A stretch of DNA of 64,000 bases from positions 496,001-560,000 of the forward strand of contig NZ_JAGGDJ010000001.1 of the NCBI RefSeq assembly GCF_017652985.1, read 5' to 3'. The translations under genes were made by a program, and so were the position numbers. The notes below the pieces were generated by a model, which did no database searches, was not told the DNA's origin, and saw only the letters and a list, made by a program, of their open reading frames with translations. Shown here in pieces: positions 56,387-64,000 of the stretch (position 1 is its first letter; each line of letters begins with the position of its first letter). Source of the DNA: Paenibacillus artemisiicola (GTDB lineage Bacteria; Bacillota; Bacilli; Paenibacillales; Paenibacillaceae).

Positions 56387-57252
56387 TGAGGCGTTCGACC
56401 GGCGCGGACCGGACGTTCGGCATCGCCGCGGCCTTCATGCTCGCGTTTTGCGCCTTGGCGGCGATTCTGCCTTTGTTATACGTGTTGGCGATTTCGTTTT
56501 CGACAGAGAAGGAATATTTGACACGGGGCTTCTACCTCTTGCCGAAGCAATTCACCTTGAACGGGTATTTGTATTTGATGTCGCATCCCGGCTTCCGTAT
56601 CGCCTTTCGCAACGCGGTCGTCATCAGCGCGGTCGGCACGTCGATCAATATGGCGCTGACGACGTTGATGGCGTACGGATTATCGAAAACGTGGCTGAAG
56701 GGGAGAGCGGTCATCAACTTCCTGGTCGTCTTCACAATGCTGTTCTCCGGCGGCATCATCCCGACCTATCTGGTGGTCAACGCGCTTGGCCTGATCGACA
56801 GCTTCTGGTCGCTCTGGCTGAGCTCGGCGATCATCCCCTTCAATCTCATCGTCATGAGGGGGTTCTTCCGATCCGTGCCGACCGAGCTCGAGGAATCGGC
56901 CAGAATCGACGGCAGCGGTGAGTGGCGGCTGCTTCTGACGATCATCGCGCCGCTGTCGCTGCCGGCGATCGCCACGTTCACGTTGTTTTACCTGGTCTAC
57001 AATTGGAACACCTATTTCTCGGCGATTCTGTACTTGAACGATAACCGGCTCATGCCGCTGCAGGTCTTCCTTCGGCAAATGCTGCTCGAGGACGATCCGA
57101 CGATCGCCAATGCGACAGGTATCCGCTACGCATTCACGCCCGCTGCCAAGATGGCAGCCATCGTCATTACCGCACTGCCGCTGCTGCTCGTCTTCCCGTT
57201 TCTGCAGAAGCATTTTACGAAAGGCGTCCTGCTCGGATCGGTCAAGGGCTGA
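56386..57252 (+). CDS. LplC-like ABC transporter permease
   Basis: A 288-residue permease partner. Start GTG 56386 overlaps the stop of the preceding gene (TAGTG). EAA loop: LEESARIDGSGEWRLLLTII. The external block STEKEYLTRGFYLLPKQFTLNGY is typical of the LplC/YtcP group. It forms the channel with the LplB-like protein. Confidence 0.94.
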   Translation: MRRSTGADRTFGIAAAFMLAFCALAAILPLLYVLAISFSTEKEYLTRGFYLLPKQFTLNGYLYLMSHPGFRIAFRNAVVISAVGTSINMALTTLMAYGLSKTWLKGRAVINFLVVFTMLFSGGIIPTYLVVNALGLIDSFWSLWLSSAIIPFNLIVMRGFFRSVPTELEESARIDGSGEWRLLLTIIAPLSLPAIATFTLFYLVYNWNTYFSAILYLNDNRLMPLQVFLRQMLLEDDPTIANATGIRYAFTPAAKMAAIVITALPLLLVFPFLQKHFTKGVLLGSVKG

Positions 57253-57277
57253 GCGCCAAGAAGAGGAGGTAGATCCC

Positions 57278-57985
57278 ATGAACCGCACCAAATACGTCGC
57301 CCACCGGGGGTTGAGCGCCCGCGCGCCGGAAAACACGCTTGCTTCGTTCGAACTGGCCGGCCGCATGGGCTTCTGGGGAATCGAATGCGACACGTACTGC
57401 ACGGCCGACGGGCGCTGGATCGTGCATCATGACCGGACGGTCGACCGGATGACGGACGGCACGGGCAGGGTAAAGGATTTCGCGTTCGCGGACATCCGCA
57501 GTTTGAACATCGTCGCGGGAAACGGAATCGAGCAATACCCGGGCCTGCGCGTTCCGCCCCTGGAGGACGTGCTGGCGATCGGCAAAGCGTACGGCATGCA
57601 CGCCTTCGTCGAGATCGAGGAGTATCATCGGGACGAGGACCTGCATGAGCTTGTCCGGCTGGTCGAGCGCAGCGGCATGCTCCGGCAATGCAGCTTCATC
57701 TGCTTCAACGCCGAGGATTTGCGTAAAGTACGGGCGATCGACCGTGATGTGCCGTTAGGTTATTTGACAGCGGAGCCGGCTCCCGAAACCGATATGCGAT
57801 TGATCGAGCAACTGCGGCCGGCGTTCCTGGATTACGAGTATCGTCGCGCGACGCCGGAGGATGTCCGACGGTTAAGCGCCGCGGGCATAGACGTATCGCT
57901 ATGGACGGTCAACAGCCGCGAAGACGCGCGGCCATTCATCGCGGCCGGCGCCGCTTACGTAACGACGGATACGATCTTAGTCTAA
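57278..57985 (+). CDS. Glycerophosphodiester phosphodiesterase
   Basis: A 235-residue TIM-barrel enzyme of the GDPD family, with the catalytic set AHRGLSARAPENTL (His9, Arg10), GIECD (Glu36, Asp38) and HHDRTVDR (His51). It would hydrolyse glycerophosphodiesters to sn-glycerol-3-phosphate and an alcohol. No signal peptide. GAGGAGGT lies upstream of ATG 57278, 25 bases after the permease, so it is probably the last gene of the importer operon. This suggests the imported substrate carries a glycerophospho group, such as a wall or membrane polymer piece. Confidence 0.92.
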   Translation: MNRTKYVAHRGLSARAPENTLASFELAGRMGFWGIECDTYCTADGRWIVHHDRTVDRMTDGTGRVKDFAFADIRSLNIVAGNGIEQYPGLRVPPLEDVLAIGKAYGMHAFVEIEEYHRDEDLHELVRLVERSGMLRQCSFICFNAEDLRKVRAIDRDVPLGYLTAEPAPETDMRLIEQLRPAFLDYEYRRATPEDVRRLSAAGIDVSLWTVNSREDARPFIAAGAAYVTTDTILV

Positions 57986-58012
57986 TTCGGAGCGCGCAAA
58001 TGTATCAATCAG

Positions 58013-58042
58013 GCAGCCGGTCTTGATAGGCCGGCTGCTCTT
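58013..58042 (+). terminator. Probable terminator of the importer operon
   Basis: GCAGCCGG pairs with CCGGCTGC around a 10-base loop; the T-run after it is poor (TCTTGG). Confidence 0.5.
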
Positions 58043-58162
58043 GGCGTGCTCGCGGCTTGATGATGGCCAGGATAGCGTGTATAGTTACAGGCACATGCGC
58101 CGGGCGCCGGAACGGTCAACGTGCAATGAAATCATCATCAAGGTTGCAAAGGGGATTAAAGG

Positions 58163-58801
58163 ATGACCGAATTTTGGGAAGCGAGCTTTAGCGAGCATCA
58201 GACGATGTGGGGCTTCGAGCCCGCCGACTCGGCCATTCTGGCCAAGGACTTCTTCCTGGAACGAAACGCGAAGGAGATCTTGATTCCGGGCATCGGCTAC
58301 GGCAGAAACGCGAACATATTCCTCGATAACGGCATTGAAGTCGCCGGGATCGAAATCTCGCAAACCGCGATCGATCTGGCGCGGGAGCACGGGCTGAACA
58401 TCCCTATTTTTCATGGCTCGGTGGCCGAGATGCCGTTTGAACCCAAACACTACGACGGGATCTTTTCGTATGCCCTGATCCATTTGCTGAACCGAGAAGA
58501 ACGGGCGAAGTTCATTCAAGACTGCTTCGATCAGTTAAAGCCGAACGGCTCTATGCTGTTCGTGACGATCTCCAAAGCGGCGCCCATGTTCGGCAAGGGG
58601 ATCCCGCTCGGCAAAGACTATTTCGAGATCAGGGAAGGGGTCAAGATGTTCTTTTACGACGCCGACTCCATACGCGAAGAATTCGGAAGCTACGGGCTGA
58701 CCGGGATCGCGGACGTCGTGGAGCCGCATAAGAACGCGGAAGCCAAACCGCCGTTCCCGTTCACCTTGATTACCTGTCAAAAAGGTTCGTCGGCACGCTG
58801 A
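58163..58801 (+). CDS. Class I SAM-dependent methyltransferase
   Basis: A 212-residue methyltransferase. SAM-binding blocks: EILIPGIGYGRNANIFLDNG (motif I), VAGIEISQTAIDLA (acidic end of motif II), FHGSVAEMPFEPKHYDGIFSYALIHLL and LKPNGSMLFVTISK. The N-terminus FWEASFSEHQTMWGFEPA resembles thiopurine/tellurite-resistance (TehB/TPMT-like) enzymes. AAAGGGG lies about 10 bases before ATG 58163. The acceptor is unknown. A bidirectional terminator follows. Confidence 0.9.
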   Translation: MTEFWEASFSEHQTMWGFEPADSAILAKDFFLERNAKEILIPGIGYGRNANIFLDNGIEVAGIEISQTAIDLAREHGLNIPIFHGSVAEMPFEPKHYDGIFSYALIHLLNREERAKFIQDCFDQLKPNGSMLFVTISKAAPMFGKGIPLGKDYFEIREGVKMFFYDADSIREEFGSYGLTGIADVVEPHKNAEAKPPFPFTLITCQKGSSAR

Positions 58802-58841
58802 CGGTTGTTAGGTCAAGCTCGCCCGGCAGCGCTTGAACCGT

Positions 58842-58887
58842 CGCGTCAAAAAGGCATGCTCCCGCGGGGGCATGCCTTTTTGACGCG
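58842..58887. terminator. Bidirectional terminator, 18-bp perfect stem
   Basis: CGCGTCAAAAAGGCATGC pairs exactly with 58870-58887 around a G/C-rich loop. T5 runs occur in the right arm and, on the minus strand, in the left arm. It separates two convergent genes. Confidence 0.85.
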
Positions 58888-58908
58888 CTTCGGACGGACG
58901 CGTCGGAA

Positions 58909-59742
58909 TCAAGCTTGATAATCGGCGTCCATCGTGACGTCTTTCCATTCTTCCATGGTTTGCAGGAGCGCCGTATATTTGCCCTTGACGGTATGGTACG
59001 CTTCGGCGCCAAGCAGCAATCGCAGCGGTGCCGCTTCGGACTCCGCGACTCGAAGGATGGCTTGCGCCGCTTTCTTCGGATCGCCGGGTTCGCTGCCGTG
59101 GTTGGCTCCGCTGACGAACGGCGCGATGAGCGCCTCGTATTCCTTGATGGCGGAGGCAGTCTTCGCGGCCGAGCGGCCGGACCAATCCGTGCGGAAATTG
59201 CCGGGCTCGATCAGCGTCACGCGGATTCCAAACGGCGCCACCTCCTTGGCCAAGCTTTCGGAGATGCCTTCGACCGCGTATTTCGTCGCGTTATAATACC
59301 CTACGCCCGGGAACGAGGCCAAGCCGCCAATGGACGATATATTGATGATATGGCCGGAGCGTTGGCCGCGCATATAAGGCAGGACGGCGTTGGTCGTATG
59401 CATGAGCCCCCAGAAATTCACGTCGAACAGCTTCCGGGTCTCGTCTTCGGCGGCTTCTTCGATCGAGCTGAAATAGCCGACGCCGGCGTTGTTGACAAGC
59501 ACGTCGATCCGGCCGAATTTGTCCGCCGCGGCTTGTACCGCTCGCGCGATCTGTTCGGGCTTGGTCACGTCCAGCTCCAGCGCCATCGCGTTGTCCGTAT
59601 CGGCACCGACGAGATCCGTGACGGCATCGAGCTTCCTTGCCGTAACGATAACCTTATGGCCCGCTTGTATCGCCGCTTCGGCAAGCGCTCTGCCGAAGCC
59701 GGTGGAACAGCCGGTAATAAACCAGACGAGATTCGTATTCAT
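58909..59742 (-). CDS. SDR-family oxidoreductase
   Basis: A 277-residue classical short-chain dehydrogenase: TGCSTGFGRALAEAA cofactor loop, NNAG motif, Ser in HIINISSIGG and a full Tyr-x-x-x-Lys in YYNATKYAVEG. AAGGAGA lies 9 bases before ATG 59742. It is divergent from a MerR regulator, with a MerR-type operator in a 19-base promoter spacer, so it is probably activated by that regulator in response to an aldehyde or electrophile. Confidence 0.92.
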   Translation of the reverse strand: MNTNLVWFITGCSTGFGRALAEAAIQAGHKVIVTARKLDAVTDLVGADTDNAMALELDVTKPEQIARAVQAAADKFGRIDVLVNNAGVGYFSSIEEAAEDETRKLFDVNFWGLMHTTNAVLPYMRGQRSGHIINISSIGGLASFPGVGYYNATKYAVEGISESLAKEVAPFGIRVTLIEPGNFRTDWSGRSAAKTASAIKEYEALIAPFVSGANHGSEPGDPKKAAQAILRVAESEAAPLRLLLGAEAYHTVKGKYTALLQTMEEWKDVTMDADYQA

Positions 59743-59784
59743 GCCAAGTCGTCTCCTTTGCAATAAAAGTGCCGTGCAAGAAGA

Positions 59785-59815
59785 ACTCTAACCCTTAGAG
59801 TCCTGTCTAAGTCAA
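59785..59815 (-). promoter_or_regulatory. MerR-type promoter and operator of the SDR gene
   Basis: On the minus strand TTGACT (59815-59810) and TAGAGT (59790-59785) are 19 bases apart, the over-long spacer used by MerR proteins. The spacer holds the perfect inverted repeat CTTAGA-N6-TCTAAG (59794-59811). A second palindrome ACTCTAA-CCC-TTAGAGT (59785-59801) overlaps the -10. Confidence 0.82.
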
Positions 59816-59841
59816 GCGACGTATCCGAGATTTCAAAACGT

Positions 59842-59870
59842 TTGAATAATCGGTTGATTTCGCGTACGAT
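59842..59870 (+). promoter_or_regulatory. Probable promoter of the merR gene
   Basis: TTGAAT (59842-59847) and TACGAT (59865-59870) with a 17-base spacer, 49 bases before the GTG start. Confidence 0.5.
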
Positions 59871-59918
59871 CTAATCGATACAAACCTCGTCAATTTTAGG
59901 TCAAAGGTGGTTTTAAAC

Positions 59919-60332
59919 GTGGGGTACACCATCAGTCAGGCCGCCGAACGGACGGGATTGACCGCCCATACGCTGCGCTTCTACGACAAGCAGGGCTTGC
60001 TTCCATTCGTGGACCGCACGCCGGCCGGCAACCGGGATTTTAAAGAGAGCGATTTCGAATGGCTCGGCGTCATCGCCTGCTTGAAGAACAGCGGCATGCC
60101 CGTCAAGCAGATCCGGCAATATATCGAATGGGGCATGGAAGGCGACGATACGCTGAAGCAGCGTCTCGCCGTGTTCAAAAACCATCGCAACGCGGTGCTG
60201 GAGAAAATCGCGGAACTGCAAGGGTATATGAGCAAAATCGATCAAAAGATTTGGTACTACAAGACCGCCATCGCGCATGGCACAACGGCCGTGCATGCCG
60301 AAACGGACTGCGTATTCACGGAGGCGCCATGA
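59919..60332 (+). CDS. MerR-family regulator
   Basis: A 137-residue regulator. The N-terminal winged helix is YTISQAAERTGLTAHTLRFYDKQGLLPFVDRTPAGNRDF, followed by EWLGVIACLKNSGMPVKQIRQYI and a long coiled coil. GTG 59919 is 9 bases after AAAGGTGG; an earlier GTG at 59907 lies inside that site. The C-terminus has a single Cys (TDCVF) and no metal-site Cys set, so it fits the electrophile/aldehyde-sensing (AdhR/NmlR-like) or drug-type group. It is divergent from the SDR gene. Confidence 0.93.
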   Translation: MGYTISQAAERTGLTAHTLRFYDKQGLLPFVDRTPAGNRDFKESDFEWLGVIACLKNSGMPVKQIRQYIEWGMEGDDTLKQRLAVFKNHRNAVLEKIAELQGYMSKIDQKIWYYKTAIAHGTTAVHAETDCVFTEAP

Positions 60333-60407
60333 GGGTCGCGGCGCACCGGTCGAGCTGCCGCCGCAATGAAGCGAGATCGACAGGCTAGTGAGGGGAGAGG
60401 ATGAGAA

Positions 60408-60833
60408 ATGGCTCCGAAGCATATCGTGTCCGCGGCAACCATCGTCTTGAACGGACATGGAGAGATCCTGCTGATCAAAGGACCGAAGCGAGGCTGGGAA
60501 ATGCCGGGCGGCCAGGTCGAGGAAGGCGAATCCGCAAGGGACGCCGCGATCCGGGAAACGCGCGAAGAGAGCGGGATCGAAATCGAAGTCACCCGATTTT
60601 GCGGCGTCTTTCAAAATGTGAGCGCTTGTATATGCAACCTCTTATTTCTGGGAAAGCCGGTCGGAGGAACGCTTACGACGACGCCCGAGTCGCTGGAAGT
60701 CGGCTATTATCCCATCGAAACCGCTTTGCGCATGGTCGAATGGGGGAATTTCAAGCAACGAATCGAGCTGTGTTTGAACGAAGCGCTTCAGCCCTTTTTT
60801 ATCGAGTTCTCGATCCCGCTGAGGGACTGCTAG
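60408..60833 (+). CDS. Nudix hydrolase
   Basis: A 141-residue protein with a complete Nudix box, G-x5-E-x7-R-E-U-x-E-E-x-G-U, in GGQVEEGESARDAAIRETRE followed by ESGI (Gly35 to Gly56). The start has GGGAGAGG about 7 bases upstream. It hydrolyses nucleoside diphosphate derivatives. It follows the MerR gene by 75 bases on the same strand; co-transcription is possible. The exact substrate is unknown. Confidence 0.93.
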   Translation: MAPKHIVSAATIVLNGHGEILLIKGPKRGWEMPGGQVEEGESARDAAIRETREESGIEIEVTRFCGVFQNVSACICNLLFLGKPVGGTLTTTPESLEVGYYPIETALRMVEWGNFKQRIELCLNEALQPFFIEFSIPLRDC

Positions 60834-60971
60834 CGCGTTGCTGCCCCGTCCAGAAGGCGGCGCATAGACGCCTGCGAATCGGGACATTATGAAGCGAGAA
60901 ATTCATGAACCGGAATCCATCGCGCGGCTTCCGGCCGCGTTGCAATGAACCGGCAAGAAAGGAAGCGGACA

Positions 60972-61274
60972 ATGGCCAAATTGATCGTCATCTACGAGAA
61001 GCCGAAGGATGTCGAAGGCTTCGAAAAGCACTACTTCGGCGTACATATGCCGCTGGCGAAGAAATTCCCGAAACTGACCGGCGCCTCCGCGCTCCGCGTC
61101 GTGAGCGCCCAGAATACGGACCGGGAGCCGTATCTGGTCGTCGAGGCCGAATTCGAAAGCGCCGATGATCTCCGCGCGGCGCTGGCAAGCGCGGAAGGAC
61201 AGGCAGTGACCGAAGACGTCGCGAATCTGATTCCTTACCTGCATCGTCCGCCCGTCATCCTGATTACGGAGTGA
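60972..61274 (+). CDS. EthD-family protein
   Basis: A 100-residue dimeric alpha-beta-barrel (EthD/NIPSNAP-like) protein: LIVIYEKPKDVEGFEKHYFGVHMPLAKKFPKL, then ASALRVVSAQNTDREPYLVVEAEFES. The H-Y-F-G-V-H-M-P-L block is the EthD mark. AAAGGAAG precedes ATG 60972. Members are found near oxidoreductases and cytochrome P450s; function is mostly unknown. A strong hairpin follows. Confidence 0.9.
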   Translation: MAKLIVIYEKPKDVEGFEKHYFGVHMPLAKKFPKLTGASALRVVSAQNTDREPYLVVEAEFESADDLRAALASAEGQAVTEDVANLIPYLHRPPVILITE

Positions 61275-61322
61275 ACGGCCGCTCGCGAACTTCGCCGGGC
61301 CAACTTTGTCCGCAGCAATCCT

Positions 61323-61369
61323 AAAGACCGGCCCGCTTGATCCCCGAGGGGAGCAGCGGGCCGGTCTTT
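61323..61369. terminator. Strong bidirectional terminator
   Basis: AAAGACCGGCCCGCT pairs exactly (15 bp) with AGCGGGCCGGTCTTT, and the loop contains a further CCCC-GAG-GGGG hairpin. It separates the EthD gene from the convergent small membrane gene. Confidence 0.82.
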
Positions 61370-61411
61370 CGTCCATTCATTCGGCGATGGCGTACGTCAA
61401 GGCTGTCGATT

Positions 61412-61615
61412 TTACAGCACCCGCCTCAAATCGCGCATCGCCTCGACCAGGATCGCCAGGAGCACCAGCAAGCCGGCGAACCGCTTGCCGATGGCGTTTC
61501 GCCGCAGGCAGCGCAGGGCTACGCTGAACGGCCAGCCCTTCCGGTACGCCAACAGCTCGAACAGTCCGAAGCCGGCGAACAATACCGCAGCGATGCTCGC
61601 GCAGACGACGTTCAC
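61412..61615 (-). CDS. Small membrane protein coupled to the beta-lactamase
   Basis: A 67-residue protein starting at GTG 61615, which overlaps the beta-lactamase stop (GTGA). It has two hydrophobic stretches (VVCASIAAVLFAGFGLFELLAY and FAGLLVLLAILVEAM) around a basic loop (RCLRRNAIGKR). The overlap makes translational coupling likely. I do not recognise the family; it could be an accessory or assembly factor. Confidence 0.7.
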   Translation of the reverse strand: MNVVCASIAAVLFAGFGLFELLAYRKGWPFSVALRCLRRNAIGKRFAGLLVLLAILVEAMRDLRRVL

Positions 61616-62415
61616 GCGATGCCGGCGCGCTTCAAGGCTGCCAGCGTGATCGTCTTGGCGGTCGTTCCGCTGCCGTCCACGTTCGCGGCGAACACCCAGT
61701 CGTTCTTCCCGCGCTCGACGTAGCCCACGTACCAGCCGAGTCCCATGTCGGACAGGCGCGTGCCCGTCTTGCCGTGCACGGTGTAGTCGTCCTGATCGTT
61801 ATCGATCATGATGCGCTTGACGGTCTTCATCGTCTGCTCCCGGAAAGGCAGCGTCTCCTCCACCAGCGCTTCCATGAACGCGGCTTGCTCGACCGCCGAG
61901 ATTTTCAGCGAGCTGTCCAGCCAAAAGGTATCGATGCCGCCGCTGCTGTCCATATTGCCGTAATCCATGCGCGTCAAGTACTCCTTCATCCGCTCGGCCC
62001 CGATGTCCCGGGCCATCGCCTGGTAGTACCAGATCGCGGATTCCCGCATGGCCGAAGCCAGCGAATGGTCCCGGTTCCACGCCTCGAACGGCCGCACGAC
62101 GCCGTCCCACCGCTTCACGTCGTATTCGTCCCGCACCGCGCCCGTTTCGAGACCGATCAGCGCGTTCGCGACCTTGAACGAAGACTCCGGCGTGAACCGT
62201 TGGACGCTGCGGCCGGAATTGCAGACGTAGACGCGATCCGTCTTCGCGTTTTTGACGATCAACGTCCCCTGCACGTCATGGAATAACGCCTCGCAAGGCA
62301 GCTTCGTTTCTTTCGGGGCGGCGATCGCGGGACTAGCGGCGCTTCCCGTCGTGCCGGCGAACAACAGGGCGGCGAGCGCCCAAACGATTCGGTTTTTCTT
62401 CTTCCGGGTTTTCAA
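61612..62415 (-). CDS. Class D (OXA-like) beta-lactamase
   Basis: A 267-residue exported serine beta-lactamase of class D. Signal peptide: KKKNRIVWALAALLFAGTTG, cleaved near APAIAA. The motifs are in order: S-S-F-K (78-81, nucleophile and carbamylated Lys), S-A-I (126-128, the S-x-V place), Y-G-N (152-154), GIDTFWL, and K-T-G (216-218). TTG 62415 is chosen because AGGAGG lies 8 bases upstream; the longer frame to 62443 and beyond is antisense to the neighbour. It resembles the chromosomal YbxI/BSD-1-type enzymes of Bacilli. It is divergent from a MocR regulator. Confidence 0.9.
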   Translation of the reverse strand: MKTRKKKNRIVWALAALLFAGTTGSAASPAIAAPKETKLPCEALFHDVQGTLIVKNAKTDRVYVCNSGRSVQRFTPESSFKVANALIGLETGAVRDEYDVKRWDGVVRPFEAWNRDHSLASAMRESAIWYYQAMARDIGAERMKEYLTRMDYGNMDSSGGIDTFWLDSSLKISAVEQAAFMEALVEETLPFREQTMKTVKRIMIDNDQDDYTVHGKTGTRLSDMGLGWYVGYVERGKNDWVFAANVDGSGTTAKTITLAALKRAGIA

Positions 62416-62562
62416 GTTGCATTCCTCCTCGGGCTTCTTCATAATGACGATACGAATGGACGGGTATCGACAACACCGAGTATAAAGGAACGCGCGGCCG
62501 GGCCGCATCGCCGTTTTCGGCGATTGTACCCGTACAGCCGGCGGGAAGGAGCGTATGCGAAG

Positions 62563-63945
62563 ATGCTGTACGAAGCGATCGTGAACCGGTATCTGCAGGA
62601 GATGAAGAACGGGACGCGGCGTCCGGGGGATAAGCTGCCGTCTATCCGGGAAGCGGCGGAGACGTTCGGCTGCAGCCGGAATACGGTAATTCGGGCGTAC
62701 GAGGAACTTGCGAATCGGCATCGGATCTATTCCGTGCCCCAGAGCGGCTACTATGTCGCGCACCGGACCCCTGCGTGCGAAGGAGCCGGGGACGAAGCGG
62801 AGGAGCGGGACGTCATTGATTTCGCATGGGCCGGACCGGACCGCCGCGCGATGCCGTTCCGAGACTTCCAGCATTGCATGAACGAGGCGATCGAGCGCTA
62901 CCGGGAGAATATGTTCACCTATTCGGAAGAGCAGGGACTCGCTTCGCTGCGGCTGCAGCTGGCCCGGCATCTGCGCGATTTGCAGGTGTTCACGGTTCCC
63001 GAGCGCGTCTGCGTCGTGACCGGCTCGCAGCAGGCGCTGCATTTGCTGTTGTGGCTGCCGTTTCCGAACGGCAAGCGGAACATCGTCGTGGAACAACCGG
63101 TGCACCCCGGCATGATCGAGTCGCTTCGCGGCTACGGGGGAGACGTGCACGGCATCCCGTACGGGGAAGGCGGCATGGATCTCGACCGGCTGGAAGCGCT
63201 GTTCCGGAACGGGGACGTCAAGTGCTTCTATACCGTCTCGCGGTTCCATAATCCGACCGGACACAGCCATACCAACCAGGCGCGCAAACGAATGGCGGAG
63301 CTGGCGCGGCGGTATGACGTGTATATCATCGAGGACGATTACATGGGCGATCTGGACGGCGATTCCAGGAACGATCCCATGTTCGCTTACGATGCGTCCG
63401 GCCGGGTCATTTACGTCAAAAGCTTCTCCAAGGTCATGCTTCCCGGCCTGCGACTCGGGCTGGCCGTGCTGCCGGACGAGCTGCGAGCGCCTTTCCTGCG
63501 GGCGAAGGCCGCGGCCGACGTGCATTCGCCTCTGCTGACGCAAGGAGCGCTCGAGGTCTACCTCGAGAGCGGCATGTTCGCCGCCCACATTGGCCGGATG
63601 CGCGACATCTACCGTCGCAAAGCGGTGCTGCTGCGTGAAGCCTATCGCAAGCATTTGCCGCCGGGGACCTTATATACCGGACCGTCCTCCGGCTTCTATT
63701 CCGCGATCAAGCTGCCGGCTCCGCTTCGCGCGCAGGCCGCGGCCGATCGCCTGCTGCGGCTCGGCGTGCGGGTCGATCCGGCGGAACGCATGTATTTGCC
63801 GGATTTCCGGCAGGAGGATGTCTTTCGGCTGAGCGTCTCGCAGGTGGACGAAACGCTCATCGAGCCCGGCGTTCGAAGGATCGGAGAGGGGATACGAGAA
63901 TTGCTCCGCCAGCGGACGGAAGTGAGGTTCGTGGAACGGGGATAA
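62563..63945 (+). CDS. MocR-family regulator (GntR + aminotransferase fold)
   Basis: A 460-residue regulator. The N-terminal winged helix-turn-helix is GDKLPSIREAAETFGCSRNTVIRAYEEL; the rest is a fold-type I aminotransferase domain with FYTVSRFHNPTGHS and the PLP-lysine block VIYVKSFSKVMLPGLRLG. It would sense an amino acid or amine through PLP. ATG 62563 is 12 bases after GGAAGGA; TTG 62524 in the same frame is less likely. It is divergent from the beta-lactamase gene and may control it. Confidence 0.92.
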   Translation: MLYEAIVNRYLQEMKNGTRRPGDKLPSIREAAETFGCSRNTVIRAYEELANRHRIYSVPQSGYYVAHRTPACEGAGDEAEERDVIDFAWAGPDRRAMPFRDFQHCMNEAIERYRENMFTYSEEQGLASLRLQLARHLRDLQVFTVPERVCVVTGSQQALHLLLWLPFPNGKRNIVVEQPVHPGMIESLRGYGGDVHGIPYGEGGMDLDRLEALFRNGDVKCFYTVSRFHNPTGHSHTNQARKRMAELARRYDVYIIEDDYMGDLDGDSRNDPMFAYDASGRVIYVKSFSKVMLPGLRLGLAVLPDELRAPFLRAKAAADVHSPLLTQGALEVYLESGMFAAHIGRMRDIYRRKAVLLREAYRKHLPPGTLYTGPSSGFYSAIKLPAPLRAQAAADRLLRLGVRVDPAERMYLPDFRQEDVFRLSVSQVDETLIEPGVRRIGEGIRELLRQRTEVRFVERG

Positions 63946-63955
63946 GAGCGAATAG

Positions 63956-63990
63956 GCTGAATCCGCAAAAAATAGGGGATTCGGCTTTTT
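63956..63990 (+). terminator. Terminator of the mocR gene
   Basis: GCTGAATCC pairs with GGATTCGGC (one wobble) across a 12-base loop, followed by T5. Confidence 0.75.
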
Positions 63991-64000
63991 CGTTGCGGGC

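Noticed and set aside
62416..63654. Minus-strand frame continuous with the beta-lactamase, giving a 680-residue product.
   Set aside because: The extra N-terminal part is antisense to the mocR gene; a signal peptide and AGGAGG mark the true start at 62415.

Overview
The window is a GC-rich chromosomal segment from a spore-forming Firmicute, most likely a Paenibacillaceae member (Paenibacillus or Cohnella type). Reasons: a GerA/GerC/GerB germination operon, a CotF-type coat protein, Shine-Dalgarno sites close to AGGAGG with frequent GTG/TTG starts, a YesMN-type two-component system beside a LplABC-type sugar importer, and many Gfo/Idh/MocA and heparinase II/III-like proteins. I see no rRNA or tRNA gene, insertion sequence, phage gene, CRISPR array or known riboswitch.

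Layout. 0-4.7 kb: a CD3324-like regulator and the germinant-receptor operon. 4.7-17 kb: a carbohydrate region with an AraC regulator, three Gfo/Idh/MocA oxidoreductases, two paralogous heparinase II/III-like proteins, a GH172/DUF2961 protein, a cupin and a GntR regulator with matching operators on both sides of a divergent promoter; a DinB and a KGG-repeat stress gene lie inside it. 17-21.6 kb: a MarR/luciferase-like monooxygenase pair, then a TetR-controlled set (NIPSNAP, quinone reductase, FrnE-like DsbA, tautomerase). 21.7-28 kb: coat protein, glucan phosphorylase, TetR, DUF4309 protein, exported epoxide hydrolase. 28.4-32.8 kb: sugar ABC importer genes that include an HlyD-like adaptor. 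33-35.5 kb: VOC proteins, an ECF sigma factor, a DCC-family protein. 35.5-39.4 kb: a heterodimeric ABC exporter preceded by a 22-residue leader peptide and an attenuator. 39.4-41.3 kb: tyrosine phosphatase, a solute-binding-protein remnant, a GntR regulator.

41.6-47.3 kb is the most distinctive part. An NADH-dehydrogenase-like flavoprotein, an ECF41 sigma factor and an orphan SdhC-type diheme cytochrome b form one operon. Promoters of the ECF41 type (TGTCACA-N16/17-CGTC) lie before that operon, before an arylamine N-acetyltransferase gene and before an epimerase gene, which suggests a local ECF41 regulon. 47.5-50.6 kb: old yellow enzyme, TetR, and an SDR without the usual catalytic residues. 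51-58 kb: YesN/YesM two-component system, LplABC-type importer, glycerophosphodiesterase. 58-64 kb: methyltransferase, an SDR/MerR divergent pair with a textbook MerR operator, Nudix, EthD, a class D beta-lactamase coupled to a small membrane protein, and a MocR regulator.

The best candidates for undescribed biology are the leader-peptide attenuator at 35.5-35.8 kb, where uORF codons 14-16 can pair with the terminator, and the ECF41 redox module at 41.6-47.3 kb.
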